A stretch of DNA of 64,000 nt from FEN-1139 sp964396375 (GTDB lineage Bacteria > Myxococcota_A > Polyangia > Polyangiales > Polyangiaceae). Positions 34,831 to 44,114 of the stretch are shown piece after piece. The stretch spans positions 99,054-163,053 of the forward strand of contig CAYNEY010000005.1 of the NCBI GenBank assembly GCA_964396375.1. The letters are read 5' to 3'. A model generated the notes under the pieces. The model made no database searches. It saw nothing but the letters and a program-made list of their open reading frames with translations, and was not told the origin of the DNA. The position numbers and the translations under genes were made by a program. Positions within the stretch are counted from its first letter, which is position 1. The number at the start of each line of letters is the position of its first letter.

Positions 34831-35592
34831 TCAATTGGGTCGAGTGAGATCGGGTGCCACCCATGGGGCCTTGAAGCCTAGGTACTCCTCCGCGGTGGCG
34901 CGGAGCACGATGTGGAGACTCGAACTCTCTGCCACACTCTCGAGTTCGGGGCGTGTAGCGAGTGAAAGAAGCGGCATTCCGAGCGCAGCTGGGGTCCCCG
35001 GGTTCTGAACCAGCGCCATGCGAACGCGTGGGCGGATCAGCCAGTTCGGAGTCTCAGCGAGCACCGAGATGTTCTTCGGCCTCGGCGGCCGTCGCGCCGC
35101 CAAGCGTACCACATGCTCCTCGGTGAGCCGCGGGTTTCGGAGCAACTCGCGCACCACCATCGGATTCGGATCGGCGAGGAATTTGTCGATGGCACGTGGT
35201 CCGATGGCGCGAGCCAAGCTCCGCCGTTCGCCGAGCGTGAGCTCCCGGGACGGATCGTACGGGGGAACCTCGGCCGCGGACTCGGCGAGGTTCTGTGGCT
35301 CCGGGTAGGTCCGGAGTAGCCGCGCGAGCCCAAGCCAGCGGCGCTGGAAGGCAAGGCGGCGCAACTCCTCCATCCAGCGCTCGGCGCTGGGCCAAACCGC
35401 CGTCACGACCAGCGCGGGGAGCGCAGCCATGGCGGCAGGATGCGACGCCTGCGCAGCCCCAAGCCAGCCATCGAACGCCGACCCCAAGTCTTCGGTCGGT
35501 ACCTCGGCGAGCCTGGTCATGAGCCAATCCCTGCGCAAGACCAGACACGAGAATCCAAGAACCGAGCGGATGAGGTCCGCACTCTGCGTCAC
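34831..35592 (-). CDS. Conserved-looking hypothetical protein with HEAT/LRV-like region
   Basis: The 253-residue protein is soluble with no signal peptide or catalytic motif. The C-terminal half has 'ADPNPMVVRELLRNPRLTEEHVVRLAARRP' and 'RPRVRMALVQNPGTPAALGMPLLS' (key: NP.....LL, QNP.TP...), a pattern found in leucine-rich-repeat-variant/DUF2336-type helical proteins, in which short helices follow 'NP.TP'. The gene stands alone between element B and the divergent DUF4175-like gene. Function not known. Confidence 0.7.
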   Translation of the reverse strand: MTQSADLIRSVLGFSCLVLRRDWLMTRLAEVPTEDLGSAFDGWLGAAQASHPAAMAALPALVVTAVWPSAERWMEELRRLAFQRRWLGLARLLRTYPEPQNLAESAAEVPPYDPSRELTLGERRSLARAIGPRAIDKFLADPNPMVVRELLRNPRLTEEHVVRLAARRPPRPKNISVLAETPNWLIRPRVRMALVQNPGTPAALGMPLLSLATRPELESVAESSSLHIVLRATAEEYLGFKAPWVAPDLTRPN

Positions 35593-35651
35593 CGAGGGAG
35601 CTTACCACACCCGTCGCCAGCCAGAAGCCTGTCAGCTAGACTCGACCGAGC

Positions 35652-38438
35652 ATGCTCGACCCGAATGCAGCACGCGCCCTCAAGGGCTGGTCCGAACGGG
35701 TCGAGCCAGCGCTTTGGCGCGCGCTCATCGCTCTCTGGGTGGTGGTGCTGGTGGCAAGCCCACATCTCGCCCGGAGCGGCACGGAACTCCATCGTCTGGT
35801 GGCAGAGCTGGCAATCCTTGTCGCAACCGTGGGGGTCGTGGCGGTGGTGCTCCGCCAGCGCCTACGACGGCCTTCCTCTGCAACCTTCGTGCGGCGGGTT
35901 CGCGGACTCAACGGCGCGCTCGCCGAGCGCATCGCGCGTGCCGAACGCCTACGCCTCCGCGTGCGCGGCACCGCTGCCAACACCAGCTCGGAGCTCGCCG
36001 AACACCATTTGAAGACCTTGATCGACCGTGTGCCACTCTGGGGCATCGAGGGTGCTGCACGCCTTCGAGCGCGCCGACTGGTGAGGATCTCACTTCTGAC
36101 TTGGGTGATCAGCTTCGGCCTAGTGTTGCTCGAACCGCTGCGACTGCTCGAGGGCTACGCCGTACTGCTCGCCAGAACGGGTTCGTTTCAGCTTCCCATC
36201 GATTATCTGGAGATCACTCGATTGTCCCTCCAGCATCCGGAATACCTGAAGAAAGAGAGCCGCGAGCTGGGGATGGTCACATCGCTCACCGAGCCGGAGG
36301 GCAGCGTGCTGGTGGTGCGTGGTGCAGCGCGCCATCCGAATCGGCAACTCATGGTAAGCGATGGACACCGGGAAATCCCTCTGGTCGATGATGGCAGAGG
36401 CCAACTGGTCGCGAGATTTCCCTGTGAAAGGAGTGGAAGGATCGGCGTGGTGGCTCGATTCGGCGAGGCACGGCTCTGGCAACGTCACAGCATCGAGCTT
36501 CGTGTCATCAAAGATCGCCCGCCGGTCATTGAGCTTGAACTCGAAGGCGGCGTGCTCGATTTGACGCGCAGCGAGCAAGCTGTCATTCCTTATCGGATCA
36601 GCGATGATCACGGCGTGTCGAAGGTTCAGCTACACCTCAGAACCGGCCTGCGCGAGGAGCTTCGGCTGCTCTCCGAGCTCGACGGCTCTCGGGCGACGGA
36701 GTTCGGCGGGCTGCTGCTCGATCGAGCTGATCCGTTCCTGATCGCCTCCGGATTCCCGATCGAGGTGACGATCCGAGCTCGGGACAACACGACGCTCCCG
36801 AGAGGCGGCTGGGGTGAGAGCCGGAGCATCACAGTACTGGTCCCGCGGCTTGGTGAGCGCGAGACCGCTCGCCTGACAGCCTTGACCGCTCTGCGGGAAA
36901 AGCTTGCACAAATGCTGGCTGTCGAGCTCGAGCCCGGACCGAACGCGTTTGGCTCACGCGAGTCGCTGAAGAGAGCGCTTGCAACCGAGCTTTCGGTCAT
37001 GGACAGCCAATCTGCGCTGCCTTTGGGTCTTCGACAGGTGCTCACAGGACAGCTCGCGCGATTGCTCCGCGCAAGAAACGGCTCAAGCCAGAACACCGAG
37101 ATCTCTCAGCTGCTGCTCTTCATGGATCAGGCGATCGAGACCCTCGGTAGTCGCGACGCCAAGCTGGTGTCGCTCAGCCTGGCCACGCTCACAGACCAGA
37201 TCCGTCAAGCCGCACGCGCGCTCGGTTCCGAGACGACCGATCCGCGCTCAGAAGAGCTGATGCTGGTCGCTCTGCGAGCGCTCGAAGATGGAGCAGGGCA
37301 TCTCCAGAACCTCACGACACTCGGGGAGGATCTGGCCCAGGCCGTCCGGCTCGCGACGGCGCGTCTCGAGCGCGCTCGGGAGTTGCGAGACTGGCGCGCA
37401 GTGGAGGCAGTCGGGACACTTCTGACGGAGCGCCTTCAACTTGCCGCTCCCCGCTTCGGTTGGCGCGGTGCGGTCGGAGTCGAGATGGCCAGCGGAGTCG
37501 ACGATGTGAGTCTGCTCCGGCTCTCTCAGCTGGATGTTCGCTTCGATCGACTGAGCCGCGAGATTGAGCGCTTAGCTGCGGATCACGCGGCACTCATCGA
37601 ACAGAACGCTGCGCTCACGCGGACGGTCGCGGTGACGCGTGCGCCCGGCGAATGGGCCAACGAGCTCTCTGTTCACGCGCAGGCGCTCACGAGACTCACG
37701 GAGCTCCTCGATTCCATCGCTCCCCCAAACACCGACGGCGCAGCATGCAGCCAGCTCAACGAGGCACTGCGTAACGTTCGAGACAGTCTCGCGCGCGCAG
37801 AACTGATATCGGCTGCGACCAATCTCGACCGAGCCTTGGCGCTGGTAGGCACGCTGGAGGCCAACCTCGCCCCGGCTTCTTCTTCGGCCGAGGTGGTGCG
37901 GAAGCTCGAACTGAGCTTGACCGTCGAGCGCGGATGGGTGCGCGAAAAGACGGCTGCGCTCCGAATCCTGGGTGGCGTGCGCGCGGCTGAGAGCTACCAA
38001 ACCCTCGCCGAGGGCGAGTCAGAGCTGGCTCAGCGCACGGAGCGCCTGGTCGAGCGGGAGCGAGCGGCAGACGCGGTCCTCCCGGAGGCGTTCCTCTCCT
38101 CGCTTGGTCAGGCAATGCGCATGATGCGGAACGCTCAGGCCGCGCTGCTTGGGACTCTTGGAACCGAAGCTCTACTCGCCCAACGCGAAGCTCAGCGTCT
38201 CCTCGAGCAGTGCGCGGTGGGAGAAACGTTCGGCGCATCCGACGACTCGAAGGCGCTCGGTCTTGGTGCAACTCCCTTGGGCACTCGGTCGAACCGGCAA
38301 CCCATGTCGACCACTCCAACCACCGATCCATTGGCGCGAGAGAGATTCCGGCGTCAGGTCCAGGAGAGCCTCGGAAACCAGGCACCACCTTCACTTCATG
38401 ACTCGGTCACACGGTACGTGGAGGGCTTGCTCCGATGA
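35652..38438 (+). CDS. Large DUF4175-like membrane protein, unknown function
   Basis: The 928-residue protein has two N-terminal membrane helices (residues about 20-70), another hydrophobic segment near 150-175, then a beta-rich domain ('PEYLKKESRELGMVTSLTEPEGSVLVVRG', 'VIPYRISDDHGVSKVQLHLR'; key SDDHGVS) and a long mainly helical C-terminal half. The TEPEGS.L.V.G and DDHG.....L elements resemble DUF4175 proteins of Proteobacteria. The stop overlaps the next gene by ATGA, so the two are coupled. The role may be envelope-related, by association only. Confidence 0.75.
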   Translation: MLDPNAARALKGWSERVEPALWRALIALWVVVLVASPHLARSGTELHRLVAELAILVATVGVVAVVLRQRLRRPSSATFVRRVRGLNGALAERIARAERLRLRVRGTAANTSSELAEHHLKTLIDRVPLWGIEGAARLRARRLVRISLLTWVISFGLVLLEPLRLLEGYAVLLARTGSFQLPIDYLEITRLSLQHPEYLKKESRELGMVTSLTEPEGSVLVVRGAARHPNRQLMVSDGHREIPLVDDGRGQLVARFPCERSGRIGVVARFGEARLWQRHSIELRVIKDRPPVIELELEGGVLDLTRSEQAVIPYRISDDHGVSKVQLHLRTGLREELRLLSELDGSRATEFGGLLLDRADPFLIASGFPIEVTIRARDNTTLPRGGWGESRSITVLVPRLGERETARLTALTALREKLAQMLAVELEPGPNAFGSRESLKRALATELSVMDSQSALPLGLRQVLTGQLARLLRARNGSSQNTEISQLLLFMDQAIETLGSRDAKLVSLSLATLTDQIRQAARALGSETTDPRSEELMLVALRALEDGAGHLQNLTTLGEDLAQAVRLATARLERARELRDWRAVEAVGTLLTERLQLAAPRFGWRGAVGVEMASGVDDVSLLRLSQLDVRFDRLSREIERLAADHAALIEQNAALTRTVAVTRAPGEWANELSVHAQALTRLTELLDSIAPPNTDGAACSQLNEALRNVRDSLARAELISAATNLDRALALVGTLEANLAPASSSAEVVRKLELSLTVERGWVREKTAALRILGGVRAAESYQTLAEGESELAQRTERLVERERAADAVLPEAFLSSLGQAMRMMRNAQAALLGTLGTEALLAQREAQRLLEQCAVGETFGASDDSKALGLGATPLGTRSNRQPMSTTPTTDPLARERFRRQVQESLGNQAPPSLHDSVTRYVEGLLR

Positions 38439-39958
38439 ACCGGGATTGCGGGTGGTTCCTCCACCTCCTGGTTGCCTGCTCAATCGGCACCGGTTGCGCG
38501 GAGCGCCCACCCACCCCGACTCCCTCGGCGTCGACCACCGCCGCCCAGGCCTCGCAACTGATGTCACCGGTCGAGCACTACGCCCTCGAGCGAGCCATGG
38601 CCACGCATGATTTCGAGGGAGCGAACGCCATGCTCGAAGCACTGGAGAGCAAGGGTGTCAATGTCGAGCAAAAGCGCGCTCGTCTAGCTTTCAACCTGGG
38701 AGATTGCGCCGCAGCGCTCGATCATCTTGGCAGTGTCGAAGGCAAAGACCCCGAGAGCGTTGGCCTCCGCACCCTGGTCCAGAGCTGTCTCGGAGTCACG
38801 GCACACGCGCCGCTCGACCACCATCCTGGCGCTCGTCTGAGCGTGCGCTGGCAGAACCCTCAGGACCGAGTGATGACGCCTGGCCTGGTTACGACCGTAA
38901 CCGAGGCGCGGCAAATGCTCCGCCGGGTCTTAGGCATCGAACTCGAAGGGACGGTGCGCGTGGAGGTAGTGACAGACACCTTCAGCTTGGCGCATCTTGC
39001 TGGGCTTTCGATCGTATCTGCGGAGAAGACAGGCACCGTGGCAGTGGCGAGGTTCGGGCGAGTGATGATGCTCTCCCCGCGCTCCACCCGCGACGGCTAC
39101 CCCTGGCAAGACACGCTATGCCATGAACTCGTCCATCTGGCGGTGTCCCAGGCGAGCGCCGACCAGGCGCCAATCTGGCTACAGGAGGGTTTGGCGAAGC
39201 AGCTCGAGACAGGCTGGCGCAACGGTCCGCGAGACCGCGAGCGGGAGGTGAGTCACGCCCTCGCCATCGAGGCACTCCGCACCGGTGAGCTGCTCCCAAT
39301 CGAGGACTTCCCTGAGTCCCTCACGCTACTTCCGAATCCAAAGAGCGCTCGGTACGCCTACGCGGTCGCCCATGATTTCGTGGAGTATCTGGCGGAGCGT
39401 CACACGATGGCCGCGATCCGTTTGCTTCTGCACGAGTTCGGCCAGCTGGGTCTCGCCAACGCTTCGAAAGCCCTGCACGGGGCTACTTCGGAGCCGCTCG
39501 CCGAACACACTGTGCGCTGGCTCAGCCGATTGCGCCAAGAATCGACCACAAGGTCAGCCCCGTTAGCCGAGGCTGATCTGGAAAACAGGCTGGAGGCACG
39601 GCAGGCTCTCCGCCTGGGTGAATTGCTCACCGAAGTCGGCGCACACGGTGCCGCGAAAAAGCTCCTTTACCCGATTTTGGCCGTTCAGCCCACCTCGGCA
39701 TCCGTCCGCACCTGGTTGGCTCGGGCTCTGCTCGAGAATGGGGAACCAAGCGCTGCACTTCAGGCCATCGGAACACCCGAGCAGGTGCAGGCTCCGAGCG
39801 GCCCCTGGTTCGCCTTGCGCGGACGAATTCTCCTTGAAAATGGCCTTCCGAATGAGGCTAGCGCTGCGAATTCGGCTGGATTCGCCCTCCGTCCTCAGCT
39901 TGGGGAGGCAGACCACAGCGCTCTTGCCCCTCGCAAAGCTACAAAGCAGCGAGATTGA
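38435..39958 (+). CDS. Lipoprotein with HExxH metallopeptidase motif and TPR-like tail
   Basis: The 507-residue product has a lipoprotein signal peptide ending in the lipobox 'IGTGC' near residue 21. The middle carries 'WQDTLCHELVHLAVSQA' (HELVH, near residue 231) followed by 'PIWLQEGLAKQLE', the HExxH...E arrangement of gluzincin (peptidase MA-like) metalloproteases. The last 130 residues are helical and TPR-like ('ALRLGELLTEVGAHGAAKKLL'). It is coupled to the DUF4175-like gene and overlaps no other gene convincingly. Substrate unknown. Confidence 0.82.
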   Translation: MNRDCGWFLHLLVACSIGTGCAERPPTPTPSASTTAAQASQLMSPVEHYALERAMATHDFEGANAMLEALESKGVNVEQKRARLAFNLGDCAAALDHLGSVEGKDPESVGLRTLVQSCLGVTAHAPLDHHPGARLSVRWQNPQDRVMTPGLVTTVTEARQMLRRVLGIELEGTVRVEVVTDTFSLAHLAGLSIVSAEKTGTVAVARFGRVMMLSPRSTRDGYPWQDTLCHELVHLAVSQASADQAPIWLQEGLAKQLETGWRNGPRDREREVSHALAIEALRTGELLPIEDFPESLTLLPNPKSARYAYAVAHDFVEYLAERHTMAAIRLLLHEFGQLGLANASKALHGATSEPLAEHTVRWLSRLRQESTTRSAPLAEADLENRLEARQALRLGELLTEVGAHGAAKKLLYPILAVQPTSASVRTWLARALLENGEPSAALQAIGTPEQVQAPSGPWFALRGRILLENGLPNEASAANSAGFALRPQLGEADHSALAPRKATKQRD

Positions 39959-40019
39959 CCCGGGACAGCCGCTCACCCTACGATACCAAGGTCAGCGACT
40001 CTTCCCGGAGCCCCGCCCC

Positions 40020-40844
40020 GTGAGCCTGTCCTCCTTCGCCGCCGCCCACCTCCTTCGCGTCCTCCCTCGGGAGCGCATCAGCCATGCCGTAGGCAAGCTC
40101 TGCGAGCTGCCCCTGCCACCACTCGTTTCAGATCTCACGTCACGGATCTACGCGGGCGCTTTCGGCGTTGACATGAAAGATGCCGCCGTACCCCATGGCA
40201 GCTACCGGAGCTTTGATGCTTTCTTCACGCGTCGACTCCGCGCTGGGTCACGGCCGATCGAAGATGCATCCATCATCAGTCCCTGTGATGGTCGGATCAG
40301 CGCCCAGGGTCCGATCGACGAAGGTGCTCGGATCCTGGTCAAAGGTCAGCGCTATGAGGTCGCCGAGCTGCTCGGCTCGGCCGTGGAAGCGGGTAAGGTC
40401 ATCGGTGGACACTTCTCCGTCATCTACCTCTCGCCGCGGGATTATCACCGCGTGCATGCCCCAGTGGACGGCACACTCATGCATGTGCGTGCCATCGAGG
40501 GCAGCCTCTTCCCGGTAAATGCCCTCGGAGAACGGAGCGTACCCCATCTGTTCGTGAAGAATCGACGGGTGGTGCTGCGCTTCGCCCTCGATCAGAGCCC
40601 CCATGAGCTGTTCATGGTGATGGTGGGCGCGATGATCGTAGGCAAGATCTCGATCAATGCCCTGGGTGACGAGGACGTGCCGGAAGGAGAACACGCGATC
40701 GCAAAACGGACAGTGCGGCGCGGTGACGAGGTAGGCGCGTTCCATCTGGGCTCCACCGTGGTGCTGTTCGTTCCCCCGCCGCTCACCCTCGACGCCCACT
40801 CGGGACCGATCCTCCTCGGTCAAAGCTTGTCGAGCGCCTCATGA
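40020..40844 (+). CDS. psd: Phosphatidylserine decarboxylase
   Basis: Psd converts phosphatidylserine to phosphatidylethanolamine and is a self-processing pyruvoyl enzyme of the inner membrane. The 274-residue protein has 'SYRSFDAFFTRRLRAGSRPI', 'SPCDGRIS', 'IYLSPRDYHRVHAPVDG' (catalytic His/Asp region) and 'HLGSTVVLFV', where cleavage between the Gly-Ser of LGST creates the pyruvoyl group. The open frame continues upstream inside the preceding gene; GTG at 40020 gives the normal N-terminus ('LLRVLPRERISHAVG') with GGAG nine bases upstream. The stop overlaps the next gene as ATGA. Confidence 0.93.
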   Translation: MSLSSFAAAHLLRVLPRERISHAVGKLCELPLPPLVSDLTSRIYAGAFGVDMKDAAVPHGSYRSFDAFFTRRLRAGSRPIEDASIISPCDGRISAQGPIDEGARILVKGQRYEVAELLGSAVEAGKVIGGHFSVIYLSPRDYHRVHAPVDGTLMHVRAIEGSLFPVNALGERSVPHLFVKNRRVVLRFALDQSPHELFMVMVGAMIVGKISINALGDEDVPEGEHAIAKRTVRRGDEVGAFHLGSTVVLFVPPPLTLDAHSGPILLGQSLSSAS

Positions 40845-42802
40845 GCGAGCCTCGCGACGTCGATCCTCCCGCACCGGTTCCGATCACCCCGATCCGACCT
40901 CCACAACGCACATTGACGGACGCGGGAGCCAGCATCGCGGGCACCCCGATCCCGGTGGGCAATCCCTCTCGCGAGCCCCGTCCCACCGAGAGCGCCGAGA
41001 TCCCTTCCGATCCGCGGGCTGTACCGCAGCCCGTCCACTCGAATCCCGACTCTCTCCGCCCGAGCGCGCCACCTTCGGGCCGCCGCTTGGTCCCTCCCCC
41101 AAAGCCAGGCCGTCGTGACCAGCTGGACTCGACCGTGCCGTCCCCACAGGTTCCAGTGCCAGTCGGCCCCCCGCGACCGTCGAGCCTCCCGCATCCGGCT
41201 CCCGCGTCCCGGGCCCCCGGCTTCGCCCAAACTCTCGGTCGTCCCGCACTGCGAGCCTCCACTTCACCAGTCAGCCGCAGCTCGGAGCTTTCCCCGTCGG
41301 AGGGGACGAGCCCAAAGCTTGAGATTTCGAGCGCATTGTCACGGCAACCCGTGCACCTGGTGGCGTCACCTCCGCGTCCCCGGCTCTCTCCTCCCCGGCC
41401 TGCGGCGGAGGGTTCTAGCGTCGCCGCCATCCAAGCGATGCGTATCATCGCAATCGGCACCGAGGAGTCGAACCCGGAGAGCACCGACGAATTCGTTCCG
41501 CCCCCCTCGCTGATGCCGGAACCACCCGAGCGGTCGCACGCCGTGACTACGCCGCCTGCACCGGATGAAGCGACCCTCGCTCCGCCGGTCGCCGAAATCG
41601 TGGGGCAAGCTGAGCCTTCCGCGCTCGACGTCGAGGGATCCCAGCGTTTGACTGAAGCTAACGGAGCTGCAGCCACCGCAGCCAACGCGGCCGCTCACCT
41701 GGAGCCCGTTGCCCTTGCTACTGCGGAGAGTAGCCAGCCTCGACCACTCCTCGATTCGGAGAGCAGCCGACCCCCGCCGCTGCCCCCTCGTCGCCGCGGC
41801 TCGATCGAACCCGGTGAGATTTCTTCCACCACCGCAGCGGTCGCCGAGCCTCTCCCGGACGAGACCGCTCATCTCCTCGAGGACACCCCCACCGTTCGGC
41901 TTCCACCCGTCTCGCGCGCACCAGGCCCACCACCTCGACGCTCGCTGCGACCAGATCCGGTGGGAGCGTCTGGCACGGAGAAGGCCCCAACCGCCCCAGC
42001 AGAAAACCCAAGCGCGCAGCCGGCAGCCACTCCTCTTGACCTCCCCAAGCAGCGGTTGCGCAAACCCTGGTGGGAGGAACTCTTCGGAGAGGACTTCTCC
42101 CGGGCTCAGGCCCGCCTGAGCGAGCACCAGGTCCAGCAGGAGGTCACGTTCATCGAGGAGTCTCTGGGAGTTGGAGAGGGAGGGATCATCCTGGACCTTG
42201 GCTGCGGCGCGGGCTACCACGCAACAGAGCTGGCCAGCCGCGGCTACGGTGTGGTCGGCTACGATTTGTCCCTGTATCAGTTGGCGCTAGCCACCGACGT
42301 GGCCCATGACGCAGGACAGAAGCTCAACCTCCTCCAAGGTGACATGCGCGAGATGGCCTTCGAGGAGATGTTCGACGGCATCTACTGCTGGAACACCAGC
42401 TTTGGCTACTTCGAGGAAGACAAGAACGTGCTGGTGGCCCAGCGGGTGCTCGCGGCTCTGAAGAGCGGTGGCACGTTCCTGGTCGACGTCATCAACCGGG
42501 ATTTTGCCACTGGGGTACAGCCCTCGAGCGTCTGGTACGAGGGAGATTCCTGTGTCTGCATGGATGACATGACCGTCGACTTCATCACCAGTCGTCTCAG
42601 GGTGAAACGCAGCCTGATCCTGGACGATGGCAAGACCCGCGAGTGCTCGTACTCGATTCGCCTCTACTCTCTCCACGAGCTCGGCAAGCTGCTCCATGAC
42701 GTGGGCTTCCGTGTCACAGAGGCGAGCGGCCACCCTGCCACCCGCGGGGTGTTCCTCGGAGAGAGTTCTCCCCGGATCATCATGCTGGCCCAAAAACCCT
42801 GA
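40841..42802 (+). CDS. SAM-dependent methyltransferase with long Pro/Ser-rich N-terminal region
   Basis: Of 653 residues, the first 400 or so are low-complexity, rich in Pro, Ser, Ala and Arg, with no recognisable domain. The C-terminal 240 residues are a class I methyltransferase: 'IILDLGCGAGYHATELASRGYGVVGYDLS' (motif I, GxGxG, then acidic residue; key LGCGAGY and GYDLS), 'LLQGDMREMAF' (motif II) and 'GIYCWNTSFGYFEE' (motif III). The target is unknown. It is coupled to psd by an ATGA overlap, which suggests a link to membrane or envelope work. Confidence 0.85.
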   Translation: MSEPRDVDPPAPVPITPIRPPQRTLTDAGASIAGTPIPVGNPSREPRPTESAEIPSDPRAVPQPVHSNPDSLRPSAPPSGRRLVPPPKPGRRDQLDSTVPSPQVPVPVGPPRPSSLPHPAPASRAPGFAQTLGRPALRASTSPVSRSSELSPSEGTSPKLEISSALSRQPVHLVASPPRPRLSPPRPAAEGSSVAAIQAMRIIAIGTEESNPESTDEFVPPPSLMPEPPERSHAVTTPPAPDEATLAPPVAEIVGQAEPSALDVEGSQRLTEANGAAATAANAAAHLEPVALATAESSQPRPLLDSESSRPPPLPPRRRGSIEPGEISSTTAAVAEPLPDETAHLLEDTPTVRLPPVSRAPGPPPRRSLRPDPVGASGTEKAPTAPAENPSAQPAATPLDLPKQRLRKPWWEELFGEDFSRAQARLSEHQVQQEVTFIEESLGVGEGGIILDLGCGAGYHATELASRGYGVVGYDLSLYQLALATDVAHDAGQKLNLLQGDMREMAFEEMFDGIYCWNTSFGYFEEDKNVLVAQRVLAALKSGGTFLVDVINRDFATGVQPSSVWYEGDSCVCMDDMTVDFITSRLRVKRSLILDDGKTRECSYSIRLYSLHELGKLLHDVGFRVTEASGHPATRGVFLGESSPRIIMLAQKP

Positions 42803-42876
42803 GCCTACACCGTTCATGGCTTCGAGCGCCCAGGTGCCGCCGTGGCAAAGCGCGTGACAACCGGGACGCTACTTGG

Positions 42877-42963
42877 CGGAGGAGAAGGGATTCGAACCCC
42901 TGGTACCCGTAAGAGTACGGCGGTTTTCAAAACCGCTGCCTTCGACCACTCGGCCACTCCTCC
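42877..42963 (-). tRNA. tRNA-Ser (anticodon UGA)
   Basis: The 87-nt minus-strand cloverleaf has acceptor stem GGAGGAG/CTCCTCC with discriminator G, anticodon arm GCGG-TTTTGAAAA-CCGC with anticodon TGA, a long variable arm (CGTACTCTTACGGGTACC) typical of class II serine tRNAs, and T-loop GGTTCGAATCC. CCA is encoded at 42874-42876. Confidence 0.96.
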
Positions 42964-43173
42964 AAACGGCTTTTGGACAGGCGGATCTTGACCGCCACGC
43001 GCTCGGCGTCAACTCCTTACTCTGGCCTGTTGCCCACCCGTTGCCCCAACCGGTGGACCGCCGCCGGGCCGAGCTCCCCAGATGCCTCCCGGTGATCCCC
43101 GTCGACACGGAAAGCGTCGAGCACACAGCATTTAGAGACGATCACCCCCGGGGCTCCTGCCCAACCCGAAATC

Positions 43174-43203
43174 ACCCAGACGGCTCTCGTGCACCGTCTG
43201 GGT
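43174..43203. terminator. Perfect 10-bp inverted repeat
   Basis: ACCCAGACGG and CCGTCTGGGT are separated by ten bases. No T-run follows, so it could equally be a protein-binding site. Confidence 0.4.
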
Positions 43204-43351
43204 TACTTCAGGCGCCAGCCGAAATCCCGCCGGACCTCCGCCAAGCTGGCCGTACTTTGGCGACCTCGGTCAAGAAATCGGATGCTCCGCTGGATGCCGG
43301 ATTTCAGCCGAAAGCGGCATCGATCTCTGCCGTGGGTGACAGACGAGAGGG

Positions 43352-43381
43352 TTGCGCCTCGTCGATTTGTCGTGGTATCAT
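43352..43381 (+). promoter_or_regulatory. Candidate sigma-70 promoter for the acetyltransferase operon
   Basis: TTGCGC (43352-43357) and TATCAT (43376-43381) are spaced by 18 bases; the -10 box matches the consensus at five of six positions, the -35 only at TTG. The 5' leader would be about 230 bases. Confidence 0.4.
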
Positions 43382-43619
43382 GCTGAGGATGTCGTTCTTG
43401 GTTCTCGAAGCAGGCATGTTGGGGCCCTTGGGTCGCCGCGTGCTGCGACAACCAGCACGATTCTCGCCCCGCGAGCCCGCGTCCATCGAGCCCGGGTAAG
43501 TCCCACCGGCACGGTTGCTTCGTCACTCTCCGTTGGAGCGCTCGCTCGCACGACCGTTGGTCGTATCGACGCTCCAGCCGATAGTTTCGCCGTTATCCCC
43601 TGAGATTGAAGGGCTCACA

Positions 43620-44114
43620 ATGGTCCAATCCGTGTGTCTCGAGAGTTCGGGCGCGGCCGGTCCGCGCCTCCTGTTTGTGTCGACCCCCCAGCAGCTCCCC
43701 CACTTCCTCACCCCAGATGGGCTGGCAGTGTTTCTCCATGAACACATGAAGCCCTACCAAGACACGCTGGCCGATACGCTCCGCGGCATCGAAGACGCGC
43801 TCACGGACCGACCCGCTCCGGGAGGATTCGTCCTGCTTGCCTGCGCAGAATCGAGGCCGGTAGGAGCACTGGTGATGCTGGGAACAGGCATGCGCGGCTA
43901 CGTTTCCGAGCACCTGCTCCTTTTCGTCGCAGTGGATAGGCGTTGGCGCGGCCGCGGGTTGGGTGCTGAGTTGGTCAGAAGGGCAGCCGCTCGGTGTGAA
44001 GGAGACATCAAGCTGCACGTCGAGCACGACAATCCCGCCAAACGGCTGTACGAGCGGCTCGGGTTCTGCTCCAAGTACGAGGACATGCGCCTGACGCGGA
44101 GACGCGCACCGTGA
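43620..44114 (+). CDS. GNAT-family N-acetyltransferase
   Basis: The 164-residue protein has the acetyl-CoA-binding motif A 'LLLFVAVDRRWRGRGLGAELVRRAA' (RxxGxG/A as RGRGLG, near residues 105-125) and motif B 'VEHDNPAKRLYERLGFC'. A 35-residue longer frame exists but lacks support. The stop overlaps the racemase start as ATGA, so the products probably work on linked substrates such as an amino acid; the substrate itself cannot be read from sequence. Confidence 0.9.
   Translation: MVQSVCLESSGAAGPRLLFVSTPQQLPHFLTPDGLAVFLHEHMKPYQDTLADTLRGIEDALTDRPAPGGFVLLACAESRPVGALVMLGTGMRGYVSEHLLLFVAVDRRWRGRGLGAELVRRAAARCEGDIKLHVEHDNPAKRLYERLGFCSKYEDMRLTRRRAP

Larger units (their letters stand above)
42964..43619. 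other. Long leader region upstream of the acetyltransferase-racemase operon
   Basis: No convincing gene is seen. It holds a perfect 10-bp inverted repeat (43174-43203), a sigma-70-like promoter (43352-43381), and a predicted transcript leader of about 230 bases. Two short frames are noted without support: a 36-codon plus frame at 43389-43499 and a 37-codon minus frame ending at 43304. An apparent longer plus frame that starts inside the tRNA is spurious. Confidence 0.5.

Noticed and set aside
42873..43499. 208-codon plus-strand frame after the methyltransferase
   Set aside because: It begins inside and runs antisense through tRNA-Ser, and the remainder has no family-like sequence.
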